A DNA stretch of 64,000 nucleotides from an uncultured Clostridia bacterium (GTDB taxonomy: Bacteria; Bacillota; Clostridia; Peptostreptococcales; Acidaminobacteraceae). The position numbers and the translations under genes are program-made. This document shows positions 40,129-49,172 of the stretch, in pieces; position 1 is the stretch's first letter; every line of letters begins with the position of its first letter. The notes below the pieces were generated by a model. The model saw only the letters and a list, made by a program, of their open reading frames with translations, had not been told where the DNA came from and made no database searches. The DNA lies in the NCBI GenBank assembly GCA_927417275.1, contig CAKMJV010000006.1, positions 62,001 through 126,000 of the forward strand. The letters run 5' to 3'.

Positions 40129-41130
40129 TTACTCAGCCCCCTTGTTTGATTTATAGCCATTTGGATGGGCATTATGCCATTTCCAAGCATCACCGATAAT
40201 CGTCTCCACACTGTTTTTTTGTGGCGTCCAATTTAAGAGTTTGTGTGCCTTCTCAGAAGAGGCAATTAAAACAGAAGGATCTCCAGGGCGACGCTCTGAA
40301 AGTTTAACTGGAATTGGGTGGCCTGTCACTTTTCGTGCAACTTCTATAATCTCCATCACTGAAAAGCCATCGCCGCTGCCCAAATTAAAAATCTCACTGT
40401 TATGATCAAGTCGTAAATACTCAAGGGCTTTAATGTGCGCCTCAATTAAATCCGTTACATGAACATAATCACGGATACATGTGCCATCTTTTGTGGGGTA
40501 ATCTGTGCCAAACACCGTAATAAACTCACGTTGTCCAAGCGGAACTTGTAACACCAACGGAATCAAATGCGTTTCGACCCCATGCGCCTCACCAATTTCT
40601 CCGGACGCATCTGCACCTGCAACATTAAAATAGCGAAGTGAAACAAACTTTATGCCATGCGCTAAGTCTGCCCACTTAAAGATTTGTTCCATCATCAACT
40701 TCGATGCGCCGTAGGGACTCGTCGGAACCGTCTCACTGGTTTCTAAGATGGGCACTTGTTTCGGTTCGCCATAAACGGCAGCCGTGGATGAAAAGACTAT
40801 TTTTTTCACTTCGTATTTGCGCATAATTTTCAATAAGTTAATCGCGCCGAAAACATTGTTATCAAAATACTTAATCGGTTCACTTACCGATTCACCAACC
40901 AAAGAATTCGCACTGAAGTGTATAACCGATTCAATACGATTCTCCATAAAAACTTCATCAAGTTCCTCTTCATTACGAATATCTACATTATAAAATTTCG
41001 CATTTGGGTGAACAGCAGCCGCATGTCCCGTTTCTAAATTATCGACGACAATCACCGATTCACCGCGTTCTATCAACATTTTAACCGCATGGCTTCCTAT
41101 ATAGCCAGCGCCTCCAAGTACCAATATCAT
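40129..41130 (-). CDS. galE: UDP-glucose 4-epimerase
   Basis: 333-aa short-chain dehydrogenase. Interconverts UDP-galactose and UDP-glucose with bound NAD+. Rossmann motif GGAGYIGSH at residues 6-14, then SSTAAVYG and the catalytic Tyr-x-x-x-Lys in SPYGASKLMM. First gene of the gal operon, behind GAGGAGA. Confidence 0.97.
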   Translation of the reverse strand: MILVLGGAGYIGSHAVKMLIERGESVIVVDNLETGHAAAVHPNAKFYNVDIRNEEELDEVFMENRIESVIHFSANSLVGESVSEPIKYFDNNVFGAINLLKIMRKYEVKKIVFSSTAAVYGEPKQVPILETSETVPTSPYGASKLMMEQIFKWADLAHGIKFVSLRYFNVAGADASGEIGEAHGVETHLIPLVLQVPLGQREFITVFGTDYPTKDGTCIRDYVHVTDLIEAHIKALEYLRLDHNSEIFNLGSGDGFSVMEIIEVARKVTGHPIPVKLSERRPGDPSVLIASSEKAHKLLNWTPQKNSVETIIGDAWKWHNAHPNGYKSNKGAE

Positions 41131-41166
41131 ATTTTCTCCTCGTCTTTCTTTATTATCACTAAGATT

Positions 41167-41194
41167 ATCATATCATATAGGTTAATAAAATCAA
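41167..41194 (-). promoter_or_regulatory. Candidate promoter of the gal operon
   Basis: Minus strand: -35 TTGATT (41194-41189), 16-bp spacer, -10 TATGAT (41172-41167). It begins directly at the stop codon of the DUF4130 gene, so gal transcription could also come by read-through. Confidence 0.55.
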
Positions 41195-41956
41195 TTATTT
41201 TAGTAAATTTTTACTTAAATCTTTTTCCGTTAGAAATTTCCAATACTTCTTTGGCATTTTTTGCTGCTGCAACTTAGGGTTTTTACGCTCTATAATGGCG
41301 ATGTGATCAAAGTAAGTGCGCCACATTTTTTGAAAATCCATTTCCACACTGGAAAAATCCAGCGCGCCCACATCATCTAAATCACTGATGTGAACCGTCT
41401 CTTTGTTATAAAAAGCGGCTTTCTTTCGCTTCGTATCATGTATAACCCAAATCTGATCGGCTAAACGCGCTTTGAAATGCGGAATCACCAGCCCGAGCAA
41501 ATCGTATGTCGGTTCAAAATGTGCATAGTAAATGCCTTTGTTTAGTTCAGAAAAACGGATGAGCCCCATCATGCTATGAGACTCTCTGGCTACTGCATTA
41601 TAGCATTTATAGAGCGCAAGGATGTCTGGATCTGATAAATTTTCCATGGCACGCTCCCCTAATTTATACGCACGCTTCAAACAGCGATACAACTTGGTGC
41701 CAAAAGCGGCATCTTCAGATAGATATGCGTAGCCGATGCGTCTAAACGCTTCGGGACCAAAGGTGTCTAGAATCGATTGAACCACCTTATTTGACCATTC
41801 TGGCTGCGTTTCACAGGTTTTAACCGGTTCAAAAATTGCATACTGAAGCCCCTCAGAAGCAACCAATGTATGACTATTTACATCGCCTTTGTCGTGAAAC
41901 ATTTGATAAATTGCAGAAAAAGCACCTTCTAAAGACCCATCATATACGTAGACCAT
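41195..41956 (-). CDS. DUF4130 protein, partner of the radical SAM repair protein (TIGR03915 type)
   Basis: 253 aa from ATG 41956, behind GGAGG eight bases upstream; an earlier ATG lies inside the radical SAM gene. The start MVYVYDGSLEGAFSAIYQMF and the C-terminal LADQIWVIHDTKRKKAAFYN with MWRTYFDHIAIIERKNPKLQ match the family known only from its pairing with TIGR03916 proteins. That family is thought to act in DNA repair or modification; biochemistry is unknown. It overlaps the upstream gene by 17 bases. Confidence 0.85.
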   Translation of the reverse strand: MVYVYDGSLEGAFSAIYQMFHDKGDVNSHTLVASEGLQYAIFEPVKTCETQPEWSNKVVQSILDTFGPEAFRRIGYAYLSEDAAFGTKLYRCLKRAYKLGERAMENLSDPDILALYKCYNAVARESHSMMGLIRFSELNKGIYYAHFEPTYDLLGLVIPHFKARLADQIWVIHDTKRKKAAFYNKETVHISDLDDVGALDFSSVEMDFQKMWRTYFDHIAIIERKNPKLQQQKMPKKYWKFLTEKDLSKNLLK

Positions 41957-43220
41957 TTTGATTGCCTCCGAATTGACCTGGATATAATTCATAAAGTGAC
42001 AACTGATTGTTTAATGGTTTCGGTGCATCTAACATCAACTGCTTTAATCGAAACGGATCCATATCTGATGCGCCAAACGGCTTGCCGCTGCAAGTGATAA
42101 AATACTTCGCACGCTTCATGACGACGCCCATTTTTTTGAGCGCATCAAAATGCAGCGGACCAAATCGCCGAGCTGCCATGATGCGTCTCGCGGTTACATT
42201 GCCCACGCCTGGTATGCGTAATAGTTCTAGAAAAGTCACTCGGTTCACATCCATGGGAAAAAGGTGTAGATTTCGGAGTGCCCACTGACATTTCGGATCG
42301 ACATCCATGTCTAAATTTGGGGATTCAGGGGTCAGTATCTCATCAGCGGTAAATCCGTAATACCTTAAGAGCCAGTCCGCTTGATAAATCCTGTGTTCAC
42401 GCTTTAAAAGATCGATACTCGGACCCACTGTGATGGCCGTACGCCCCACTGGTACATAGGATGAATAATACACGCGCTTTAAAGCCATGCGTTTATAAAG
42501 CGCTTCAGATATTTTGATGATTTTATAATCTGGATCAGCAGTGGCACCGACGATTAGTTGTGTGCTTTGTCCTGCCGGCACAAACGTCGGTGCGTTTTTA
42601 AACTGCCTGCCCAGTGCTTTATATTCAGACATTTTTTCTTTTATAAACCCCATGGGTGCAATCATGTCTAACCGTTTTTTTTCTGGGGCTAAAAGCCGCA
42701 GACTCTGTGTTGTTGGTAACTCTATATTAATGCTCATTCTATCCACATATTTTCCCGCTTCTTCGATGAGCATATGGTCCGCACCAGGTATGCCCTTTAA
42801 GTGAACATACCCATTAAAACGCGCAGCCCTTAATTTCTTCACCACGAGAAGAAGCAGTTCCATGGTATAATTTGGATTTCTAACCACACCTGAACTCAGA
42901 AACAATCCCTCGATGTAGTTGCGTCTATAAAAACCGATGGTGAGGTCAACTACTTCATCTGGTGTAAATTCTGCTCTAGGCATCTCCGCATTAGACTGAC
43001 GGTTAATGCAATAAGAACAATCGTAAATGCATTTGTTCGTAAACAATATTTTTAACAGCGATATACAGCGTCCGTCGTCAGAATAACTGTGACAAATACC
43101 TGGCATAGCCGTGTTGCCCAACATGGTTTTATCCCCACTGCGTGCACTGCCACTCGATGAACAAGAAACGTCATATTTTGCTGCATCAGCCAGTATACTG
43201 AGTTTTTCATTTGCCGTCAT
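41940..43220 (-). CDS. Putative DNA modification/repair radical SAM protein (TIGR03916 type)
   Basis: 426 aa from ATG 43220, five bases after GGAGG. The radical SAM cluster motif Cx3Cx2C is CIYDCSYC (Cys64, Cys68, Cys71), with further cysteines at 20, 43 and 52. The C terminus carries a helix-hairpin-helix (RIPGVGNVTARRIMAARR), a DNA-binding element, and FITCSGKP. Members occur with DUF4130 proteins and are suggested to repair or modify DNA, as spore photoproduct lyase does, but the substrate is unknown. Its promoter carries a LexA box, so it should be induced by DNA damage. Confidence 0.9.
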   Translation of the reverse strand: MTANEKLSILADAAKYDVSCSSSGSARSGDKTMLGNTAMPGICHSYSDDGRCISLLKILFTNKCIYDCSYCINRQSNAEMPRAEFTPDEVVDLTIGFYRRNYIEGLFLSSGVVRNPNYTMELLLLVVKKLRAARFNGYVHLKGIPGADHMLIEEAGKYVDRMSINIELPTTQSLRLLAPEKKRLDMIAPMGFIKEKMSEYKALGRQFKNAPTFVPAGQSTQLIVGATADPDYKIIKISEALYKRMALKRVYYSSYVPVGRTAITVGPSIDLLKREHRIYQADWLLRYYGFTADEILTPESPNLDMDVDPKCQWALRNLHLFPMDVNRVTFLELLRIPGVGNVTARRIMAARRFGPLHFDALKKMGVVMKRAKYFITCSGKPFGASDMDPFRLKQLMLDAPKPLNNQLSLYELYPGQFGGNQNGLRI

Positions 43221-43233
43221 AACAACCTCCAAC

Positions 43234-43247
43234 AGAACGTATGTTCT
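43234..43247. promoter_or_regulatory. LexA (SOS) box
   Basis: AGAACGTATGTTCT, a perfect 14-bp palindrome with the GAAC-N4-GTTC core of the Firmicute LexA/DinR site (Bacillus consensus CGAAC-N4-GTTYC). It lies six bases past the -10 box, at the expected transcription start, where bound LexA would block the polymerase. Confidence 0.85.
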
Positions 43248-43253
43248 ATTTAT

Positions 43254-43282
43254 ATTATACGCCGATACACACCTCCTGTAAA
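43254..43282 (-). promoter_or_regulatory. Sigma-A promoter of the radical SAM / DUF4130 operon
   Basis: Minus strand: -35 TTTACA (43282-43277), 17-bp spacer, -10 TATAAT (43259-43254). It partly overlaps the tail of the hydrolase gene's terminator. Confidence 0.8.
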
Positions 43283-43283
43283 C

Positions 43284-43319
43284 ACAAAAATCTCCCGCTG
43301 AACCGAAGTTCAGGGGAGA
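43284..43319 (-). terminator. Terminator of the cell wall hydrolase gene
   Basis: On the minus strand TCTCCCCTGAAC pairs with GTTCAGCGGGAGA around TTCG, with one mismatch, and TTTTTGTGTTT follows. Confidence 0.88.
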
Positions 43320-43340
43320 CTTGATCGTTATACGCTGAAA

Positions 43341-44141
43341 TTAATAATAAAAATAGTCGCCTTCTATGAGTTTATAAAAATCATCTGATTTGCTTTTAAA
43401 GGGTCTGTTATTAAAAAACAAACAATTCTCAGCGACGATTTCGCCCATCAGTGCACGCCTTGCGGCCTCATAGCTCGACGCCACAGGTTCGCTCGTAGCG
43501 AAATAACTGTAGTATGCTGGTGGAAACTGCCCCTTTTGGAACAGTACTTCTTTAATGGTATTTGGGAATCGATCACTCTTAACGCGATTGAGGACCACAT
43601 TGGCTACGGCGATTTTTTTACTAACCGAGCCCCCGCGCGCTTCAACATTTACGATTCTGGCGAGCCACAGTACATCTTCTTCAGTGTATTCAAGCGTCCT
43701 TATTTCATCTTCTGAAAAAGTGAGTCGTTCACTCGCTAAATTCACTGTAAACCACGTTTCATCCATGGTATAGGTAAAGCCCAACTTCTCGGCAAGTGAG
43801 TTAAGCGGTACATAAAGTCTGTTGTTAACCGCGATGGTGTTTAGTCCCATGTTTTCATATTTATTATTTGTATTAACCAAATCCGTATCTAATGTGTAAC
43901 TGATGTAACTGCCATCTACTTCGATAACCAATAGATTCGCACTGTCGTGCCACGTATAGTCTAAGCCCATTCTGTCTGAAATAGCAGCGGCTGAACCATA
44001 TAGTACGTCTGATGCCTCGATCACTAAATCGTTATCTGTTATCAAAGTGTCGTTGATAGAAACATAAGTCTCTCCAGCAAAAGCAACGCCTGAAATTGAT
44101 AATGCAGCAATGATTGTGAACAATAAAATCTTGAATTTCAT
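43341..44141 (-). CDS. Secreted SleB/CwlJ-like cell wall hydrolase with CuAO-N domain
   Basis: 266 aa from ATG 44141, four bases after AAGGAGG. Residues 1-22 are a signal peptide (MKFKILLFTIIAALSISGV, cut after AFA). About 25-130 is a copper amine oxidase N-like domain, as in the amidase at 4755. About 140-262 is Hydrolase_2 with EDVLWLARIVNVEARG, whose Glu is the likely catalytic residue, and NVVLNRV. SleB and CwlJ act on cortex peptidoglycan during spore germination, but many non-spore homologues exist, so sporulation cannot be concluded. Confidence 0.9.
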   Translation of the reverse strand: MKFKILLFTIIAALSISGVAFAGETYVSINDTLITDNDLVIEASDVLYGSAAAISDRMGLDYTWHDSANLLVIEVDGSYISYTLDTDLVNTNNKYENMGLNTIAVNNRLYVPLNSLAEKLGFTYTMDETWFTVNLASERLTFSEDEIRTLEYTEEDVLWLARIVNVEARGGSVSKKIAVANVVLNRVKSDRFPNTIKEVLFQKGQFPPAYYSYFATSEPVASSYEAARRALMGEIVAENCLFFNNRPFKSKSDDFYKLIEGDYFYY

Positions 44142-44247
44142 ATAACCTCCTTGATTATCCCAAGATTTTAACACAATTTACCGCAAAACAAAAGACATAA
44201 TTTTCCATCGGGTATTTATTCGACCCACATCATGCACCTTAGACCGC

Positions 44248-47200
44248 TTATTTGAAGTACTTAACGCCTGCAGAAAAAATATCAAATTCCGTGTTGCCAT
44301 AGACATTTTTATAAAGACCATTGCCCATACGCTCCACATGACCCATTTTTCCGAAAATACGACCATCTGGTGAAAAAATACCTTCAATTGCCTCGATAGA
44401 GCCATTTATATTATGAACGCCATCATAAGTTGCCCGATCGCTTAAATCCACGTATTGGGTTGCAATCTGACCACGTGCAGACATCTCTTGAAGCACTTCT
44501 TCATTTGCATAGAATCGTCCCTCGCCGTGCGAAAATGCCGTTTGGAAGACTTCGCCCACGGTGTGATTATTAAGCCATGGCGAGTGTACTGAGGATACCT
44601 TCACACGCGCCATACGCGCCACATGACGCCCGATGGTATTAAAGGTTAACGTCGGTGCAGATGCTGTTAAATCACGAATTTCACCATATGGCAAAAGCCC
44701 CAACTTAACCAACGCTTGAAAACCATTACAAATCCCCAACATGAGGCCATCTTTTTGATAGAGCATCGCCATCACCGCTTCAGCGATTTCCGGATTTTTA
44801 AACACAGAGGCGATAAACTTACCCGAGCCCTCTGGTTCATCCCCTGCACTGAATCCACCTGGAAGCGCGATCATCTGCGCACTTTTTATGGCTTCTGCAT
44901 AGGCTTTAATAGACGTCTGTACGTCATCCGGTGTTAAGTTTCTAAAGACGATGCTCTCCACTTCAGCCCCTGCCTCGCGGAATGCACGCGCCGTATCATA
45001 CTCACAGTTTGTACCCGGAAAAATAGGAATAAACACTTTGGGTTTAACCTGTTTGATCGCCGGGGCATGCGTCGTTCTTTTCTCAAATGCATACTGCTTT
45101 GCTTCTTTTTGAATCACACCGTGTGCCACTGTAGGAAACACATCTTCTAGCGGTTTTTTCCAAGCACACATCACTTTTTCTGCATCCACGCAGCAATCGC
45201 CCACTTCAAAGCGCCATTCAGAAAGGGTTTTACCGATTCGTTCAAATGGCCCTTCAACCGCTTCACTTGCTTCAAAGACGATACTGCCGTAGGCTTCTTC
45301 AAACAACTCCGATTTTAATGTGTCATTTAATTTAAAGCCAATGCCATTACCAAATGACATCTTAGCAAGTGCACCGCCAAGTCCAGCCACACCGATGGCA
45401 TAAGCCGATTTGATAACGCCAGTGCCAATGCCTTTGTAAATCGCATCATACGCATTTTTAACTGCATCAAAATCGATCATTTCATCGGCATCTCTAAGCG
45501 CCTTATAATAGTACAGTTTAGAATCCGTACCTTTAAGTTCAGGTGAAATAATACGCGCCACATGTTCATGTGAAACGGCAAATGAAATCAGCGTCGGCGG
45601 CACATCTAAATCTTTAAACGAACCCGACATGGAATCTTTTCCACCAATGGCAGCCGTACCAAAAGCATCTTGCGCCAAACCAGCGCCCAAAAGCGCAGCA
45701 AGTGGTTTACCCCACTTTGTTTCATCCTCACCAAGGCGTTCAAAATACTCTTGAAGAGATAATCTAATCTTCTTATAATCGCCACCTGTTGCTACGATCT
45801 TCGCGATGGATTCCACCACTGCGTAAAGTCCACCGTGAAAAGGTGACCATTTGCCAATTTTCGGATTATATCCATAACTCATCATCGAAACGGTGTCCGT
45901 AGACCCCTTTAAAACCGGTATTTTCGCAACCATGGTTTGAATCGGCGTTTCTGCTGAGTGTCCACCAAGTGGCATGAGCACAGTGCCCGAACCGATGGTA
46001 TTATCAAAACGCTCGATAAGCCCCTTCTGTGAGCACGCATTTAGGTCGGATAGACGCTCCATCCAAAGCGCTTCTAAATCGCTTGGTTTCAATGTTGCTG
46101 TACTTTCAAAAAATGTTTTTCCACCAGGCGCTATAATCTTTGCTTTCGCGTATGATTTCACACCATTTGTATCCAAAAACGCTCTTGAAACATTTAAAAC
46201 ATCGCGTCCTTTCCAGTGCATCTTTAACCTGCCATGATCCATTACTGTCGCAACCACGCTGGCTTCTAAGTTTTCGGTTTGACACGCTTTGAGGATAAAA
46301 CTTAAATCTTCAGGTGCGATCACCACAGCCATACGCTCTTGAGATTCAGAAATCGCAAGTTCCGTTCCATTAAGTCCTTCATATTTTTTAGGCACGGCAT
46401 CTAGGTTAATCTCTAAACTGTCCGCCAACTCGCCGATGGCCACCGAAACACCACCTGCGCCAAAATCGTTACATTTCTTTATTTTCGTAGAAACCTCTGG
46501 ATTTCTAAACAGACGTTGAATTTTTCTCTCTTCTGGCGGATTGCCCTTTTGAACTTCAGCGCCACATTTTTCCAAACTCTCTTCATCGTGTGCTTTGGAC
46601 GAACCCGTCGCACCGCCGACGCCATCTCTACCCGTTCTGCCACCGATTAAAACGATTAAATCCCCCGGTAGTGGCGCACTGCGCTTAACATGTTCATAAG
46701 GTACCGCACCCATTACTGCGCCAACTTCCATACGTTTTGCGAGAAATCCATCATCGTAAACTTCAGAAACCAGACCCGTAGTGAGTCCGATTTGATTGCC
46801 ATATGCACTAAAACCAGCCGCTGCCTTTTGCGTAATCATCCGTTGTGGCAATTTACCTTCAATCGTCTCTTCAAATGGCTTATTGGGATCCGCTGCACCT
46901 GTAACGCGCATACTCTGGTAGACATAGCTTCTACCAGAAAGTGGATCTCTTATCGCACCGCCTAAACACGTTGCTGCACCACCATACGGCTCGATCTCTG
47001 TTGGGTGATTATGGGTCTCATTTTTAAACATCAACAGCCAAGGTTCTTTTTGACCCGCCACATCCACATCTATTTTTATACTACATGCATTAATTTCATC
47101 GGATACGTCGAGGTCTTCGAGTCCACCACTTTTTCTAAGCGCCTTCATGTTAATGGTCGCCAAATCCATAAGCGTAAATGGGCGGCCACCTGCAGGATAA

Positions 47201-47985
47201 ACCTCATTTCTCAACATTTTATACGTCTCAAACGCACGTTTAATGGGCGCTGTGTAAGCCCCCTCTTCAATTTCTATTTCAGATAGTTCCGTTAAAAAAG
47301 TCGTATGTCTACAGTGGTCCGACCAGTACGTGTCGATCACTTTAACTTCTGTTTCTGTGGGGTTGCGTTTTTCTTCGTTCTTAAAATACCCTTGAACAAA
47401 TAAAAGATCCAAATGCGTCATGGCAAACGCCATTTGCTTACGCAATGCTTCTAGTGCATCGGCATCAAGGTCTATAAACCCTTCCATCACTTGAACCTCT
47501 TCTGGTGAATCGGTTAAAAGATGTGCCGTTTCTGGAATCGCCATGTCTACTTCATGGGATTCCACAGGGTTAATGAGGTATTTTTTTATCGTTTCTACAT
47601 CTTGTGTGGATAAAGTGCCATTAAGTACGATGATTTTTGAAGTCAAGCAACCGGTACGTGCTTTAAGCGTGATGATTTCCATACATTGTGCCACTGAATC
47701 GGCTCTTTGATCAAATTGACCGGGTAAAAGTGCAATTCTGAAAGCTGTTTCACCCATTTGTGGCATGAAAGCCCCTTCATTGACCACGTCGACATTGGGT
47801 TCCGATAAAATGGACGTTTTAATCATGGCTAAATCATCCGCGTCAACTGCCTCTAAATCATAACAATTAATGATACGCAATCCCTCTAGTGTCTTTATAT
47901 GAAGCAAGTGATTAATGGCTTCCTTTAATGCAACGGCCTCGACATTAAAGCCCTCTTTTTTTTCTACCAATATACGCGTTACCAT
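44248..47985 (-). CDS. purL: Phosphoribosylformylglycinamidine synthase, large fused form
   Basis: 1245-aa single-chain FGAR amidotransferase (the enterobacterial and clostridial form; Bacillus splits it into PurS, PurQ and PurL). Makes FGAM from FGAR, glutamine and ATP. The middle synthase part has SDHCRHTTF, ETHNHPTEIEPYGGAATC and GAGGVSVAIGELAD. The C-terminal glutaminase (about 980-1245) has GTNCEYDTARAF, the Cys nucleophile in LGICNGFQ and a C-terminal His/Glu region. It lies 8 kb from the rest of the pur genes with its own promoter region; GGAGG precedes the ATG. Confidence 0.97.
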   Translation of the reverse strand: MVTRILVEKKEGFNVEAVALKEAINHLLHIKTLEGLRIINCYDLEAVDADDLAMIKTSILSEPNVDVVNEGAFMPQMGETAFRIALLPGQFDQRADSVAQCMEIITLKARTGCLTSKIIVLNGTLSTQDVETIKKYLINPVESHEVDMAIPETAHLLTDSPEEVQVMEGFIDLDADALEALRKQMAFAMTHLDLLFVQGYFKNEEKRNPTETEVKVIDTYWSDHCRHTTFLTELSEIEIEEGAYTAPIKRAFETYKMLRNEVYPAGGRPFTLMDLATINMKALRKSGGLEDLDVSDEINACSIKIDVDVAGQKEPWLLMFKNETHNHPTEIEPYGGAATCLGGAIRDPLSGRSYVYQSMRVTGAADPNKPFEETIEGKLPQRMITQKAAAGFSAYGNQIGLTTGLVSEVYDDGFLAKRMEVGAVMGAVPYEHVKRSAPLPGDLIVLIGGRTGRDGVGGATGSSKAHDEESLEKCGAEVQKGNPPEERKIQRLFRNPEVSTKIKKCNDFGAGGVSVAIGELADSLEINLDAVPKKYEGLNGTELAISESQERMAVVIAPEDLSFILKACQTENLEASVVATVMDHGRLKMHWKGRDVLNVSRAFLDTNGVKSYAKAKIIAPGGKTFFESTATLKPSDLEALWMERLSDLNACSQKGLIERFDNTIGSGTVLMPLGGHSAETPIQTMVAKIPVLKGSTDTVSMMSYGYNPKIGKWSPFHGGLYAVVESIAKIVATGGDYKKIRLSLQEYFERLGEDETKWGKPLAALLGAGLAQDAFGTAAIGGKDSMSGSFKDLDVPPTLISFAVSHEHVARIISPELKGTDSKLYYYKALRDADEMIDFDAVKNAYDAIYKGIGTGVIKSAYAIGVAGLGGALAKMSFGNGIGFKLNDTLKSELFEEAYGSIVFEASEAVEGPFERIGKTLSEWRFEVGDCCVDAEKVMCAWKKPLEDVFPTVAHGVIQKEAKQYAFEKRTTHAPAIKQVKPKVFIPIFPGTNCEYDTARAFREAGAEVESIVFRNLTPDDVQTSIKAYAEAIKSAQMIALPGGFSAGDEPEGSGKFIASVFKNPEIAEAVMAMLYQKDGLMLGICNGFQALVKLGLLPYGEIRDLTASAPTLTFNTIGRHVARMARVKVSSVHSPWLNNHTVGEVFQTAFSHGEGRFYANEEVLQEMSARGQIATQYVDLSDRATYDGVHNINGSIEAIEGIFSPDGRIFGKMGHVERMGNGLYKNVYGNTEFDIFSAGVKYFK

Positions 47986-48082
47986 AGTGCCTCCTCAAAA
48001 TAAATCTATTACCTTGAGTGTAGCATACTTTTATGAGCAAGAAAAATTAATAGAATTAATCTTTAGCATTAGTGTGACTAAT

Positions 48083-48113
48083 AAAAAACCGCCATCTATA
48101 CAGATCGCGGTTT
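48083..48113 (-). terminator. Terminator of the MFS-ArsR transcript
   Basis: On the minus strand AAACCGC pairs with GCGGTTT, extended inside by ATCTGTATAGAT, and TTTTTTATT follows, directly after the ArsR gene. Confidence 0.85.
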
Positions 48114-48117
48114 GCGT

Positions 48118-49134
48118 TTATAATCTCTGATTAAACTGATCCCAAAAGCGATTGAGCATCACTTTGTCAGTGACATAGTAGAGTTTCTTTCCCTCTTGTA
48201 AATTAAGCGTTAGAATCCTGAGGCTAATTAATACATTAATATGATGGCTAATCGTCGCTTTTGTAAGCCCCAATCGATCCGTGAAATCCTTTGCACAGAG
48301 CGGTTCTTTTGCTGCTAGTTGAATCATCTTAAGTTTGGTGGCATCACCTAAGCATTTAAATACTTCCAGTTCTAAAGCTTCATCATGTTGTCTTATCAAC
48401 TGGCGAATCCCAAAACCCATCACCAAGGTAAGCGTGCGTTCTTCTAATAATACATTGTAAGCAATTACAAACTCACCCATAATGGAAATCGAAACATCAA
48501 TCCGCTCTATGACATCCATCATTTCGTTGAGATCGATCATCACATACTGCGTTTTAAAGATTTCTGGATCCTTCATTTCCTCAATTGTTTTCAAAATTTC
48601 TCTTTCATATAGCGCATTCACATCGTCCTCAATCGTTTCATAAGCCGTTAGAAAGGATTCTATGGCGCTTATAAAATCGGCTATAATCAAGGGCGCTTCT
48701 CTTTTAAACTTTTTCGTTTGCGCATAACTCATGATGATGGGAGTCGGGTTATTTGCATAATGTTCATCAATTTTTTGCTTAATGGAAGCCTCAGTTTTAT
48801 CTTTGGGTTTGATTACTTTTTCGATGTATAAATCGTAAAAAGTTTCTGCTTTTATTGATTTAACTTGAGCAACCAATCCCTCAGGCGTTAGTTCAGGATT
48901 TTCAGTTACAAAAGACATGAGCAATCGATCCAAATGATATTTCTCACAGATTACTTGGAGCATTTCAAAAGTCATAATGGAAACGCGCGCGCCTAAAGTT
49001 TCTATGATTTCTACGAGTTCAGCAGAGGGGGTAACACCCATTTTTTTAGTTTCTTTTAAAAATTCACCTCTCTGTACCAAACGCTCCATGGCGTGTACAA
49101 AATCAACACTTCTTAACCGCAACAAACGCAACAT
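48118..49134 (-). CDS. ArsR-type winged-helix regulator with long N-terminal domain
   Basis: 338 aa, long for the family. Residues about 1-250 form an all-helical domain of unknown ligand, and about 262-335 is the ArsR winged helix (CLGDATKLKMIQLAAKEPLCAKDFTDRLGLT, then KATISHHINVL as recognition helix). No metal-binding ELCVCDL-type Cys pair is present, so it probably senses something other than As or Cd. GAGGTG lies five bases before the ATG. It follows the MFS gene by 38 bases, and a 7-5-7 palindrome sits at the MFS promoter, so autorepression is likely. Confidence 0.82.
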   Translation of the reverse strand: MLRLLRLRSVDFVHAMERLVQRGEFLKETKKMGVTPSAELVEIIETLGARVSIMTFEMLQVICEKYHLDRLLMSFVTENPELTPEGLVAQVKSIKAETFYDLYIEKVIKPKDKTEASIKQKIDEHYANNPTPIIMSYAQTKKFKREAPLIIADFISAIESFLTAYETIEDDVNALYEREILKTIEEMKDPEIFKTQYVMIDLNEMMDVIERIDVSISIMGEFVIAYNVLLEERTLTLVMGFGIRQLIRQHDEALELEVFKCLGDATKLKMIQLAAKEPLCAKDFTDRLGLTKATISHHINVLISLRILTLNLQEGKKLYYVTDKVMLNRFWDQFNQRL

Positions 49135-49172
49135 CCCATCACCTCTTTCTCAATACCATTATCCCATCAATT

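Noticed and set aside
43341-44141. Evidence for sporulation from the SleB-like gene
   Set aside because: SleB-like domains also occur in organisms that form no spores, and no spore gene is near.
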